64,000 nucleotides of DNA from Okeanomitos corallinicola TIOX110 (GTDB lineage: Bacteria > Cyanobacteriota > Cyanobacteriia > Cyanobacteriales > Nostocaceae): NCBI RefSeq assembly GCF_038050375.1, contig NZ_CP150886.1, positions 1,777,318-1,841,317 of the forward strand, in the 5' to 3' direction. The stretch's first letter is position 1. Every line of letters starts with the position of its first letter. The position numbers and the translations under genes were made by a program. The notes under the pieces were generated by a model. That model worked only from the letters and a program-made list of their open reading frames with translations. It was not told the origin of the DNA and searched no databases. Below are positions 45,708 to 55,424 of this stretch, piece by piece.

Positions 45708-46843
45708 CAACAATTCGTCTCGCTATTATCTGTGACTATCTGGAAGAAAAATGGCATAGTATGGATTTATGCTCGCAGATGCTAATTAAACAACTGCAAA
45801 CTGAACACACTGCATCTATCGAAACTATACAGGTTCTTCCCAAATTTAAAAAACGATTTCAATACATCCCCCGACTGGGTAAAAAGCACTTTGCATATAA
45901 TGCAGACCGTTTACTTAACCGAGCTTGGTACTATCCCCAATATCTCAAAAAGAGATTAACAGAATTTGATTTTTATCACATTGCTGACCATTCCTACGCC
46001 CAAATAGCCTTGGTTTTACCCCCAGAACGTACGGGAGTATACTGTCATGATATAGACGCTTTCCGCTCCCTTTTAGAGCCGGAAAAAGAACCTAGACCAG
46101 CTTGGTATCAAGCCATGTCGCGGCGGATTTTACGTGGTTTACAATCTTGTTCGGTAGTATTTTATTCTAATCAAGAAGTTAGGAAACAAATTGAATATTA
46201 TCAACTGGTAGAACCATCAAAGTTAGTTGAAGCTCCTTTAGGTATTGCTCCTGAATTTAGTGTTAATACTGAGAATACCAGTAATCTAGATTCAGCAATT
46301 TTAGAAAAAATAGGTAATCACCCTTTGCTGCTTCACGTTGGTAGCTGTATTCCTAGAAAACGGATTGACGTTTTATTAGATGTATTTGCACAAGTCAGAA
46401 ATATTTATCCAGACTTACGACTTATTAAAGTTAGTGGAGAATGGACACCAAGCCAAAAACAACAAATTAATGATTTGAATATTAACGAGTCAATAATTCA
46501 TCTGTATGGATTAGAACGTGCAACAATAGCATCTCTTTACCAACGAGCATCAGCAGTGTTACTAACCAGTGAAGCAGAAGGTTTTGGACTACCTATAATT
46601 GAAGCCTTAGCTTGTGGTGCAATAGTTATAGCTAGTGATATTCCTGTATTGCGTGAAGTGGGAGGAAAAAGTATAATATATTGTCCTACTGCTGATATTT
46701 CAGCTTGGGTAGAAATAGTAGGAAAAGTATTAGCCAACCCAAATATTGCCCCTACTCTTGATATTCGTTGCAGTCAAGCACAAAAATATTCTTGGTCTCA
46801 TCATACTCAAATTATTGCCCAATCTTATTTAAAATTAGTCTAA
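45704..46843 (+). CDS. Glycosyltransferase family 4 protein
   Basis: A 379-residue GT-B enzyme. Clear C-terminal marks: LLHVGSCIPRKRIDVLLDVF near residue 205 and SEAEGFGLPIIEALACGAIVIASDIPVLREVGG near 285, containing the EX7E pair. The N-terminal half has YCHDIDAFRSL and a Trp/Tyr-rich acceptor region. Its ATG overlaps the FkbM gene's stop by four bases; the next glycosyltransferase starts 17 bp after its stop. Role in EPS repeat-unit assembly is inferred from context. Confidence 0.9.
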   Translation: MTTIRLAIICDYLEEKWHSMDLCSQMLIKQLQTEHTASIETIQVLPKFKKRFQYIPRLGKKHFAYNADRLLNRAWYYPQYLKKRLTEFDFYHIADHSYAQIALVLPPERTGVYCHDIDAFRSLLEPEKEPRPAWYQAMSRRILRGLQSCSVVFYSNQEVRKQIEYYQLVEPSKLVEAPLGIAPEFSVNTENTSNLDSAILEKIGNHPLLLHVGSCIPRKRIDVLLDVFAQVRNIYPDLRLIKVSGEWTPSQKQQINDLNINESIIHLYGLERATIASLYQRASAVLLTSEAEGFGLPIIEALACGAIVIASDIPVLREVGGKSIIYCPTADISAWVEIVGKVLANPNIAPTLDIRCSQAQKYSWSHHTQIIAQSYLKLV

Positions 46844-46860
46844 AAATAGAATTGAATAGT

Positions 46861-48048
46861 ATGAAAATTTTATTTATTAACCCGGTAGGAGCTATTGGTG
46901 GGGCAGAAAGAGCTTTATTAACTATCATGGCTGCACTTTTTAACACCAAACCAGATATAAAAATCTACCTGATTGCTGGTACAGATGGACCGATGATAGC
47001 ACAGGCTGAAAAATTGGGTGTAGAAGTTAAAGTATTAAAATTGCCAGAAGAATTTAACCAATTAGGTGATAGTGCTTTAAAAAAAAGTAGTAAATTTATA
47101 GGAGGATTAAAACTACTATTGCAGTTAGTCAGTCTTACTCCTAGTTTATGGCAATATCTCCAAGAATTCCGCCAAACAATAGAACTAATACAACCTCAGA
47201 TAATTCATACAAATGGAATTAAAGCTAATCTAATTACTGCCTTATCTGGCATCAAAAATATACCTATAATTTGGCATATTCAAGATTTTTATGGTGCGCG
47301 TCCTTTAGTGGCAAAAGTGCTAAAATGGGCAAGTAAAAGGGCAACAAGTGCGATTGCAATTTCCCAATCGGTAGCTGAAGATGTCAAAAAAACATTACCT
47401 GGTTTAGCAGTAGAAGTAATTTACAGTGCTATAGATATTAATTACTTCTCTCCTGTAAATTCACTCTCTAATTTTCCTATGCGAGTAGGATTAGTTGCTA
47501 CTTTTGCTCGTTGGAAAGGTCATGATATTTTCTTAGCAGCAGCATCAGAGATTATCAAAACCAACCCTAATTTAAACGTCCGGTTTTGTATAGTCGGAGG
47601 AGCAATTTATAAAACCCGTGGTTCTCAATTTTCAGAACAAGAATTAAAAGAGAAAGCCACGCATCTAAATATTTTAGACAAAGTAGATTTTCTTGGTTTT
47701 CAGCAAGATATAGCCCAAGCTTATCGAGCTTTAGATATTGTAGTTCATGCCAGCACCCAACCAGAACCCTTTGGTTTAGCAATAGTAGAAGCAATGGCTT
47801 GTGGTAAACCAGTCATAGTATCTCAAGCTGGTGGTGCAGCAGAATTATTTACCCATAATTATGATGCCATTGGTGTCCCTCCTGGAGAACCCAAAGCTTT
47901 AGCAGTAGCTATTTTAGATTTATTAAATCAGCCAGAAAAACGTCAATTGATTTCAGAGCAAGCAAGGCAAACTGCAACAGAGAGATTCAATTATGAACGT
48001 TTAGGTGGGCAAATTTTAGCGGTTTATCAAAAAATACAACTTGAATAG
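46861..48048 (+). CDS. Glycosyltransferase family 4 protein
   Basis: A 395-residue GT-B enzyme. I start it at ATG 46861 because MKILFINPVGAIGGAERALL is the usual opening with the glycine-rich donor loop; the frame is open further upstream but would overlap the previous gene by 76 bases. C-terminal motifs are VGLVATFARWKGHDIFL and STQPEPFGLAIVEAMACGKPVIVSQAGGAAEL. Last gene of the first rightward run, convergent with the chain-length kinase gene 54 bp away. Confidence 0.92.
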   Translation: MKILFINPVGAIGGAERALLTIMAALFNTKPDIKIYLIAGTDGPMIAQAEKLGVEVKVLKLPEEFNQLGDSALKKSSKFIGGLKLLLQLVSLTPSLWQYLQEFRQTIELIQPQIIHTNGIKANLITALSGIKNIPIIWHIQDFYGARPLVAKVLKWASKRATSAIAISQSVAEDVKKTLPGLAVEVIYSAIDINYFSPVNSLSNFPMRVGLVATFARWKGHDIFLAAASEIIKTNPNLNVRFCIVGGAIYKTRGSQFSEQELKEKATHLNILDKVDFLGFQQDIAQAYRALDIVVHASTQPEPFGLAIVEAMACGKPVIVSQAGGAAELFTHNYDAIGVPPGEPKALAVAILDLLNQPEKRQLISEQARQTATERFNYERLGGQILAVYQKIQLE

Positions 48049-48102
48049 TTAATGATGTAGAGAAATTATTCAAAAACATCTTTACAAGAAAACCATCAAT
48101 AA

Positions 48103-50190
48103 CTAAACTGTACTACTTGCGTAAGCAGAGTATTGTTGATTAGCATTGATACCGTTCATGGCTATACCTAAAACATTTTGGTCTGCTTTTTCCAACATTT
48201 CCTTAGACAAAGAAATACTGGTAGAATCAACAACTCCAGGTCTAACTACAAACAAAATTCCATTTACCAATTTACCCAGAATAGTAGCATCCGCAGCTAC
48301 AGTTACAGGCGGGGTATCTATGATTACAAAATCATATTTTTGAGCTACCTGTGCCACAAACACAGCCATTTGACTAGAATCAAGTAAAGCCCCTGGGTTA
48401 TTGCTTGATTCACCAGCAGTCATAACTTCTAAACCAGGAGTAATTTCAGTAACAGCCTGTTCAACATCTATCTGACTTTTGAGAATATTACTCAAGCCCA
48501 CTTCATTAGATATTTCCCAGATTTTGTGTTGACTAGGATTACGGAAATCTGCATCTACCAGTAATACATTGCGTCCTAATTGAGATATGGAAAAGGCTAA
48601 ATTAGCTGCCACCGTTGATTTACCTTCTTTGGGTACAGCACTAGACACTACAATTACCTTAATTGATTGTTCTGAATTGAAGAATCTCAAATTAGTTTGC
48701 AGCATCCGAAAAGCTTCACTGATATGAGAATCAGGTTGTTTTCTGACAATTACTTCTGGAGTAAAAGCACCATTGGGGAAAGGTGGAATATAACCTAATA
48801 AGGCATAACCCAATAAATCTTTAGCAGATTTAGGAGTTTTGATAGTTTTGTCTAGTCTTTCTAATACAAATGCTGTAGCAACACCCAATACGATACCACC
48901 AATGAATCCTTGCAATAAATTAATGTATTGACGACTTCTGACTGGTACTCCGGGAATTAAAGCAGGTGTAACAACCCTCGCATTACTGACTTGCAGATTT
49001 TCAGCCACTTGTAGTTCTTCATACCTACCTAAAAGAGACCGGTAGCTAGATTCACTAGCAGCTATTTCCCGTTCTAATTGGCGTTGTTGTAATTCCAGTT
49101 GTGGTAAGGTGTTAGCTCTTTGTCTGTAAGACTCAATTACATCTGCTAAAGATTTCAGTCTTACCTGCAAACTGAGTCTTTCGGCTTCCACACTAGCAAA
49201 TTGACCCAAAAGACCCTGTTGTAAGCCTAAAGTCCTCAACTGGACAATATTTTCGGGATTTTTGACTTGATTTAAACGCCCAGCTTTACCGATAAAACTT
49301 TGTTCTATTCGTTCCTTTAATTCTTCTCTAAGAATAATCTCCTCTTTTTTGAGGTCAATCATCGTTGGATGAGTATCTGTCAAACGCAACCCTGTCACAG
49401 CTATCCTTTGTTGGAGATTCTGTAACTGTCCAAGCACTTCTGTCGTTGATGGAGATTCACCCACAAAACCAGAGAGTACAGCATCCTGGGAAGTAACCCC
49501 AAAAATTTTCTGAATTGATTGCATCCTTGCTGTTTGAGATGATAAATCTGATCTCGTATCAGCCACTTGTTTATCCAAAGCAGTTAGAATGCTCACACTG
49601 GATGAAGCTTCTGCTGTCAGGTCTAGAACCCTATTTTGTTGTTTGAATAGCTGTAATCTACGTTCAGCTGCTTGCAGTGCAGCTTTTCTAGCTGGTAATT
49701 GTTGAGCGATAAAATCCCTAGCTGACTTGGTTTGAGCGCGGTTGGCTTCAATATCGTTTTCTATATAAATTTTCATCAAAGTGTTAACCACAGAAGCCGC
49801 TTTTCCGGGTTCTTCATCTGTGTAGAATATTTCCAGAATATCTGTATTTTCAATGTTTTTGACTTTTAGGTCTTGCAGAAATACCAATGGATTCATGTTT
49901 AATCCCAGGGTATTAATAGTCCTTTCCGCTAGGGGTATAGAACTCAAGACAGCTACCTCCGTTCCTAAAGGTCTACCGCTGACTGAACTCTCCAATTGTC
50001 CTAATTGATTTCCCACTCCTGTCAAAGAAGATGTAGAGTTCTTTTTCAGAACTAGCTGTCCCCCAGCTTGATAAATAGGAGTTTCCGTAACTGTTTTAAT
50101 TACACTTAATGCTACAAGAGTTAAAAAGACAATAGAAGTCGGCAACCAACGTCTTTTAATTATTGATATGTAGTGTAGATACTCTTCCAT
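48103..50190 (-). CDS. Polysaccharide chain-length regulator with BY-kinase domain (Wzc/GumC-like)
   Basis: A 695-residue inner-membrane protein. The Wzz-type domain begins at the N-terminus with a membrane helix near 18-36, a long periplasmic coiled-coil stretch (about 150-400), and a second helix near 420-445 (GFIGGIVLGVATAFVLERL). The cytosolic BY-kinase follows with Walker A SAVPKEGKSTVAANLA (Lys about 524), Walker A' VLLVDADFRNP, and Walker B FVIIDTPP. The C-terminal tail (QQYSAYASSTV) has only two tyrosines, fewer than in enterobacterial Wzc. It controls chain length and export of the polysaccharide made by this island. It reads leftward, divergent from hpsJ/exosortase. Confidence 0.92.
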   Translation of the reverse strand: MEEYLHYISIIKRRWLPTSIVFLTLVALSVIKTVTETPIYQAGGQLVLKKNSTSSLTGVGNQLGQLESSVSGRPLGTEVAVLSSIPLAERTINTLGLNMNPLVFLQDLKVKNIENTDILEIFYTDEEPGKAASVVNTLMKIYIENDIEANRAQTKSARDFIAQQLPARKAALQAAERRLQLFKQQNRVLDLTAEASSSVSILTALDKQVADTRSDLSSQTARMQSIQKIFGVTSQDAVLSGFVGESPSTTEVLGQLQNLQQRIAVTGLRLTDTHPTMIDLKKEEIILREELKERIEQSFIGKAGRLNQVKNPENIVQLRTLGLQQGLLGQFASVEAERLSLQVRLKSLADVIESYRQRANTLPQLELQQRQLEREIAASESSYRSLLGRYEELQVAENLQVSNARVVTPALIPGVPVRSRQYINLLQGFIGGIVLGVATAFVLERLDKTIKTPKSAKDLLGYALLGYIPPFPNGAFTPEVIVRKQPDSHISEAFRMLQTNLRFFNSEQSIKVIVVSSAVPKEGKSTVAANLAFSISQLGRNVLLVDADFRNPSQHKIWEISNEVGLSNILKSQIDVEQAVTEITPGLEVMTAGESSNNPGALLDSSQMAVFVAQVAQKYDFVIIDTPPVTVAADATILGKLVNGILFVVRPGVVDSTSISLSKEMLEKADQNVLGIAMNGINANQQYSAYASSTV

Positions 50191-50585
50191 ACTTTTACTG
50201 AGAGATTTTGATATGTTATGTTTACTGCTTTAGGTTTTAAACTTGTCTACCTAAAAAATTGTTACTGTACGTAAATACACTGCCTACCCATGTTGAACAG
50301 GATAATTGCAAGTAATATTGCTGACCTGACAATAAAGGCTTTGGGTTGAGGGTAAAAGTTAATCCTAGTAAAAATACTATACCATTTCAAAAACTTTGTT
50401 TTAACAGGCTGTTGATGTTTAGTTTGTCTAAATTTTATGCCTTTGTCAATACAACAATCGCTAGTGAGGAGGTTGACATTAGAAATTATCGCTATGAAGA
50501 GGTAAATAAATTTTGTGGGAAGACAACAATAAGTTCACAATGTATGTTATGTATTAAACGTACACATCCATATAAAATACGGTCA
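50191..50585. other. Divergent spacer or 5' extension before HpsJ gene
   Basis: If HpsJ begins at ATG 50586, this 395-bp stretch is a divergent promoter region. However, the hpsJ frame stays open back to TTG 50346, with another ATG at 50415 and an AGG 6 bases before it. No repeat, tRNA or strong palindrome was found. Whether it is coding is unresolved. Confidence 0.45.
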
Positions 50586-51323
50586 ATGACAGCAGAACGC
50601 CCGAAAAAAAAGTCCCAAGATCCCCTAGAAGTAACAGAAGTAATTCAAAATCTCTCTTTTCCTGTATTTCGCTTACTAGGTTATGCTCTCTTAATATTTT
50701 CTGTCATTGATTATCTAGCCATACTTATTCCCCCTCAACTGACTAACCCATCATGGGAGTTTCAAGCTATTAGTAGAATGGTAGACCACGTGTGGTCTAT
50801 TCTATTGGGGTTGACATTTATATTTTTGTATAGTAAGGGCAACATCATCAAACCCAGAGAAATAACTATTTTAAAGTCTTTATCTTGGATTGCTTTGTTA
50901 GTAGGTATATTTTACCTGCTAATGCTGCCTTTGGGTATAAATAACAGTCTTACACTGTATAGGAGTTTAAATAATCAATTCATCAATCAACAGGGACAAC
51001 AACAAGAGCAGTTACAACAAGTAAACGAGAGATTAAAAGCAACAAATTCTCTGCAAGAATTAAATACCCTAGCAAGAGTATTAAACATACCCGCTGAAAA
51101 TATTGCTAGTCAGTCAACCCAAGAGTTGAAAACTAAGCTATCTCAACAAATACAAAAAGCTGCGGATAACTCTACTGCTACCGCTAAAGCTACCAAGAAA
51201 TCACAGGTCAACAGTTTGATTAAAAATGCAGTCAGAATAAATTTAGGGGCAATACTATCAGCAGTTTTTCTAATTGCTATTTGGAACATGACTCGCTGGA
51301 TCAGAGTAATTGATAAAATTTAG
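50586..51323 (+). CDS. HpsJ-family protein, cyanoexosortase A-associated
   Basis: A 245-residue membrane protein from ATG 50586. Membrane helices at about 20-45, 62-78 and 88-112, then a Gln/Glu-rich coiled coil (QQGQQQEQLQQVNERL) and a last helix near 215-237 (INLGAILSAVFLIAIWNMTRW). Layout and text (VFRLLGYALLIFSVIDYLAILIP) fit HpsJ-type proteins, one subtype of which is always found beside cyanoexosortase A; the exosortase gene follows here by 29 bp. HpsJ was first tied to hormogonium polysaccharide secretion. ATG 50415 or TTG 50346 would add 57 or 80 residues of unconserved look. Role: probably a membrane partner of the exosortase or the polysaccharide machinery. Confidence 0.75.
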   Translation: MTAERPKKKSQDPLEVTEVIQNLSFPVFRLLGYALLIFSVIDYLAILIPPQLTNPSWEFQAISRMVDHVWSILLGLTFIFLYSKGNIIKPREITILKSLSWIALLVGIFYLLMLPLGINNSLTLYRSLNNQFINQQGQQQEQLQQVNERLKATNSLQELNTLARVLNIPAENIASQSTQELKTKLSQQIQKAADNSTATAKATKKSQVNSLIKNAVRINLGAILSAVFLIAIWNMTRWIRVIDKI

Positions 51324-51352
51324 GATGGTCAAGGTAGTAATTAGGATTAAAA

Positions 51353-52933
51353 ATGTTTATCAATCGTCAGCAGCTGGACAAATTAACACAAACAGTTCTG
51401 CTCCAATTTAAACCATTACTAAAAAACCAGCATTTTTTTTTGCTGGGAATTTTTACTACTTTAGCTGTCTTGCATTTAAATATCATTATAAACCACCGAA
51501 TTGAAAGTGAAAATATCGCTTTTTATGCTATTTACTGGGGAGGTATATTATATTTACTATTCAAAAATCCGCCAACCATAACAAACCCTAACCAAGTTTC
51601 TAGTTATTTAGGTTGTGGTTTACTATTTTTGGTGATACTTAGACCTATTAATTTTTGGCATTTAGACCTAATGCTATTTAGATTTGGTCCGGTGATAGCC
51701 GGTTTAGGTTTAGGTTTATTATCCTTTGGATTTTCTGGATTGAAGCATTACTGGCGATTGTTTTTGTTATTGTTATTGATGCTTTGTCCCTATGGCTTTA
51801 TTAATGAAATTTTTAATTCTCGTTTACATTTTTCAGAGGTAACTGCGGCTACTTCTGCTTTTTTACTTCATTATATAGGTCTTGGCGCTACTCATACAGG
51901 TGCTTTAGTGAAATTGCCTACTGGACAAGTAGAGGTTCTTTACTACTGTACTGGTGGACTATTAATAGTGTGGTTATTACAACTTACTCTACTAATGATC
52001 GTGGTTGTTTTTCCCCTGAATTGGAAACAACAATGGGGATTATTTGTATCTGCTTTTGCTACGGGATTTTTGGTTGGATGTATCCGTGTTGCTTTGTTGG
52101 CTGTGGTTGTGAATAATAAGAGTGTGTTTGACTACTGGCATAGCTATACTGGGGGAAGCATTTTCATGGCGATCGCCACTGTTACCTTTGCTACTCTATC
52201 TAATTGGATATTACCAGTAGACATCTTATCTAATCAAGTTCAAACTGAGTCAAAAAACTTAGAAATAGAACCTAAAAGGGTAATTTTTCTAACTACTACC
52301 TGGTTAGGAATTATCTTGACATTTTTTTATTTAACAGTCAGTAAAAAAACTATTGGTACTAATATTTTTAGTGAACAAATAGCTGTGGAAAATTGGCAAC
52401 AAATAAAAGCTCAATCTTTAGGAAAACAGAAATATGATATTCCTGATGATAACAAACATTTTTTATCAGATGCAGGGCATAATTATACCTATTATCAGAA
52501 AAATCAAGAAATGCAAATACAAATGCGTTATGTGGTAAATACTAGAGGTGAAATTAATCCTTTTTTACTTCAGATCAATCAAGAACTAAAAGAAAAAGCT
52601 AATCAAATTATCGAATATTTACCAGAAGTTGGTTACTATTCACTTTATAATGATGGAAAACAAGCTTACTTAACATCTTGCATTAATCCACGTGGAGGTA
52701 GCACTGTCAATTCATCTCAATTCATGAAGAATAGATATAACTACGATATTAATATCAATAGAATTATACCTTGGATTTTAGGAAAGGATTTTCTCCGTGA
52801 TGATCGCTGTATATGGACACAAATATCTTTACCTCTCAATGACAAGGTTGCTACTGAAATTTACCCTATGTTAAAATTAGTTTGGCAAGATAATTACATT
52901 ACATGGCAGTATTTTTTAAGAAAAGGCTATTAA
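51353..52933 (+). CDS. crtA: Cyanoexosortase A fused to EpsI-like associated domain
   Basis: A 526-residue protein. Residues about 1-290 form an eight-helix exosortase: the catalytic triad is visible as Cys199 in YYCTGG, Arg245 in GCIRVALL and His263 in YWHSYTGG. Exosortases cut PEP-CTERM-like tails and pass the protein on to the surface. After one more helix (VIFLTTTWLGIILTFFYLTV, about 302-322) a 200-residue extracytoplasmic domain follows (AVENWQQIKAQ, YLPEVGYYSLYNDGKQAYLTSCINPRGGS), resembling the EpsI/DUF3485-like 'cyanoexosortase A system-associated' protein that is normally a separate gene. It sits right after HpsJ inside an EPS island, as exosortases usually do. No target with a sorting tail was found in the window. 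Confidence 0.85.
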   Translation: MFINRQQLDKLTQTVLLQFKPLLKNQHFFLLGIFTTLAVLHLNIIINHRIESENIAFYAIYWGGILYLLFKNPPTITNPNQVSSYLGCGLLFLVILRPINFWHLDLMLFRFGPVIAGLGLGLLSFGFSGLKHYWRLFLLLLLMLCPYGFINEIFNSRLHFSEVTAATSAFLLHYIGLGATHTGALVKLPTGQVEVLYYCTGGLLIVWLLQLTLLMIVVVFPLNWKQQWGLFVSAFATGFLVGCIRVALLAVVVNNKSVFDYWHSYTGGSIFMAIATVTFATLSNWILPVDILSNQVQTESKNLEIEPKRVIFLTTTWLGIILTFFYLTVSKKTIGTNIFSEQIAVENWQQIKAQSLGKQKYDIPDDNKHFLSDAGHNYTYYQKNQEMQIQMRYVVNTRGEINPFLLQINQELKEKANQIIEYLPEVGYYSLYNDGKQAYLTSCINPRGGSTVNSSQFMKNRYNYDININRIIPWILGKDFLRDDRCIWTQISLPLNDKVATEIYPMLKLVWQDNYITWQYFLRKGY

Positions 52934-53078
52934 GTATTTCACATATATAAATTACTTAAACTCTTTTTAAAATTTACTTTCACCATACACAATTTATCTG
53001 ATAAGACTTGGCTAGGTTTATATTCAAAAATCATGTTTCCTTAATTAACTATGCCATTATCTGTTAATTCCAAAAACT

Positions 53079-54290
53079 ATGACTAAAAAACCAGATTATA
53101 GGATTATCCATTTATCTAAATATTATCCTCCAGATCGAGGTGGAATAGAAACTCATGTGCAAACCCTAGCCCAAACTCAAGCAGCTTTAGGTGCAGAAGT
53201 TCATGTAGTTTGTGTCAATGCCTTTGATGAACAAGGCAACTTATCTAGACGCACCCACACTGTAGAAGAAATGGATGGTGATGTTCATGTTATCCGTATG
53301 GGGAGGCTGTTATCATTAGCAAGATTGGATGTGTGTCCAGAACTGCCTAAAACATTGTTTCAAATAGTCAAAGAACCAAATATCGTACTACACCTGCACA
53401 CGCCAAATCCCACAATGTTAATAGCTCTGACTATACTGGGAAATTCTTTACCTTTAGTGATTACACACCACAGTGATGTCATCAAACAAAAAATTTTAAA
53501 GTATGGGCTACGGCCATTTGAGCATATAGTTTATAGCAAAAGTTCACAGGTTTTAACAACCAGTTTTCCTTATATTCAAGGTTCAAAATTCTTACGTTTT
53601 TATCATCATAAACTTAGTTACTTACCACTAGGTTTAGATGCAACTAACTACAGTCAGCCTAATCAAAAAGCCCTTGCTTTCAGAGACAAACTGAAAAATC
53701 AATATCCTGGTCCAATTTGGTTAGCAGTTGGCAGATTAGTGTATTACAAAGCCTTACACATAGCTATCCAAGCTCTGAGTATGGTAGAAGGAACATTAAT
53801 CATCATCGGTGTTGGAGCTTTAGAATCAGAACTCAAAACTCTAGCCAAAAAATTAGGCGTATATCAAAGAATTGTGTGGCTGGGACGAGTCAGTGAAAAT
53901 GAACTTGTCGGTGCTTATCATGCTGCTACAAGTCTGTGGTTTCCCTCCAATGTTCGGAGTGAGGGTTTTGGTTTAGTTCAAGTAGAAGCCATGGCTAGTG
54001 GTTGTCCTGTAATCAATGCCAATATTACCTGTAGTGGTGTACCGTGGGTAAGTCGGCATGAACAAGAAGGACTGACTGTACCCGTTAATAATGCAGTAGC
54101 GTTAGCAAGAGCTTCACAACGATTACTAAATGAGAAGGGTTTACGAACGAGACTCGTTGAAGCTGCCCTGAAAAGAGCAGAGTATTTTAACCACAAAACT
54201 ATGGCAGAAAAAAGTTTTAAGTTCTATGAACAAGTCCTCAGTCAAGGGGAAAATTATGGATCAATACCAAAACCTGTAGACTTGTTATGA
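53079..54290 (+). CDS. Glycosyltransferase family 4 protein
   Basis: A 403-residue GT-B enzyme. N-terminal glycine loop HLSKYYPPDRGGIETHVQTLAQ; C-terminal IWLAVGRLVYYKALHIAIQAL and PSNVRSEGFGLVQVEAMASGCPVINANI with EX7E. The segment CSGVPWVSRHEQEGLTVPVNN is characteristic of a subgroup found in O-antigen and EPS clusters. Its stop overlaps the next glycosyltransferase by four bases (ATGA), and it starts 145 bp after the exosortase gene. Confidence 0.92.
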   Translation: MTKKPDYRIIHLSKYYPPDRGGIETHVQTLAQTQAALGAEVHVVCVNAFDEQGNLSRRTHTVEEMDGDVHVIRMGRLLSLARLDVCPELPKTLFQIVKEPNIVLHLHTPNPTMLIALTILGNSLPLVITHHSDVIKQKILKYGLRPFEHIVYSKSSQVLTTSFPYIQGSKFLRFYHHKLSYLPLGLDATNYSQPNQKALAFRDKLKNQYPGPIWLAVGRLVYYKALHIAIQALSMVEGTLIIIGVGALESELKTLAKKLGVYQRIVWLGRVSENELVGAYHAATSLWFPSNVRSEGFGLVQVEAMASGCPVINANITCSGVPWVSRHEQEGLTVPVNNAVALARASQRLLNEKGLRTRLVEAALKRAEYFNHKTMAEKSFKFYEQVLSQGENYGSIPKPVDLL

Positions 54291-55408
54291 GAGTATTACA
54301 CATTTATGCAGGAAACTTATTTGGTGGTATTGAGACTCTGTTGATAACACTGGCAAGAGAGCAAAATTTGTGTCCGCAGATGCAACACTACTTCGCTTTG
54401 TGTTTTGAAGGGAGATTAGCTGATGAACTCAGAAGTTTAGAGGCAAATGTTCAAATTCTGGGTAAAGTGAGGTTTAGTCGTCCTTGGACAGTGTGCAGAG
54501 CTAGACAGCAACTTCAGAAATCACTGAAACATTTATGTCCTCATGTTGTAATCTGCCATGAATTATGGACTTACTGTCTAGCTGCACCAGTTATTAGTCG
54601 CCAACAACTACCTTTGGTCTTTTGGATGCATGGTTGGGGTGTTGGTAACCGATGGTATGAAATTCTAGCAAGGCGGATACCACCTGATCTGGCTATAGTG
54701 AACAGCCACTATACTAACAAGACTCTACCGCTAATTTTTCCTGGATATATAGGTCATGTTTTATACAACCCAGTGAAATTACAGCCATTGAACTGTGAAC
54801 AGAATCTCATTAGAGAAAGTATTCGCGAGGTTCTCCAAACTAAGCAAAATGCTATAGTTATCGTGATTACCAGCCGGATGGCTGCTTATAAAGGTCATTT
54901 AGTATTACTGGAAGCTCTTGGACAATTACAAAAATTACCAGACTGGATTTTGTGGATTGCAGGTGGTATACAACAGCCCAGTGAACAAGAATACTTTGTT
55001 CAACTCAAGAAGAGGGTCGTAGAACTGGGAATTAGTAATCGTGTCAAGTTTTTAGGTGAACGATCTGATATACCTAACTTATTAATGGCCTCTGATATTC
55101 ATTGTCAGCCCAATATTGGAGCAGAACCATTTGGAATCGCATTCATAGAAGCTCTTTATGCAGGTTTACCGGTGATAACAACAGAAATTGGAGCGGCAGT
55201 AGAGATTATTACTGAATCTTGCGGTATACTCATTCCGCCAGAGGATGTTATTGCCTTAGCCAATGCTTTGTCCGACTTGATTAAAAATCCAAACAAACGG
55301 TATCGTTTGGGGGTAGAAGGACTACAAAGAGCGCGAGAATTATCTGATCCAACCAAAATATTGGGGCAACTCCATGATGTATTAGCCAGTATTACTCTTG
55401 TAAACTAA
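54287..55408 (+). CDS. Glycosyltransferase family 4 protein
   Basis: A 373-residue GT-B enzyme. Opens with VLHIYAGNLFGGIETLLITLAR; donor-site text IVIVITSRMAAYKGHLVLLEAL; and QPNIGAEPFGIAFIEALYAGLPVITTEIGAAVEII with the EX7E pair. Coupled by ATGA overlap to the previous glycosyltransferase and followed 16 bp later by a SAM methyltransferase gene. Acts presumably on the same repeat unit; sugar unknown. Confidence 0.92.
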   Translation: MRVLHIYAGNLFGGIETLLITLAREQNLCPQMQHYFALCFEGRLADELRSLEANVQILGKVRFSRPWTVCRARQQLQKSLKHLCPHVVICHELWTYCLAAPVISRQQLPLVFWMHGWGVGNRWYEILARRIPPDLAIVNSHYTNKTLPLIFPGYIGHVLYNPVKLQPLNCEQNLIRESIREVLQTKQNAIVIVITSRMAAYKGHLVLLEALGQLQKLPDWILWIAGGIQQPSEQEYFVQLKKRVVELGISNRVKFLGERSDIPNLLMASDIHCQPNIGAEPFGIAFIEALYAGLPVITTEIGAAVEIITESCGILIPPEDVIALANALSDLIKNPNKRYRLGVEGLQRARELSDPTKILGQLHDVLASITLVN

Positions 55409-55424
55409 TTAACTAATTGATTTG

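Noticed and set aside
53978-55356. Leftward frames within the glycosyltransferase genes
   Set aside because: Each is a shadow of a conserved GT4 gene with standard motifs on the forward strand.
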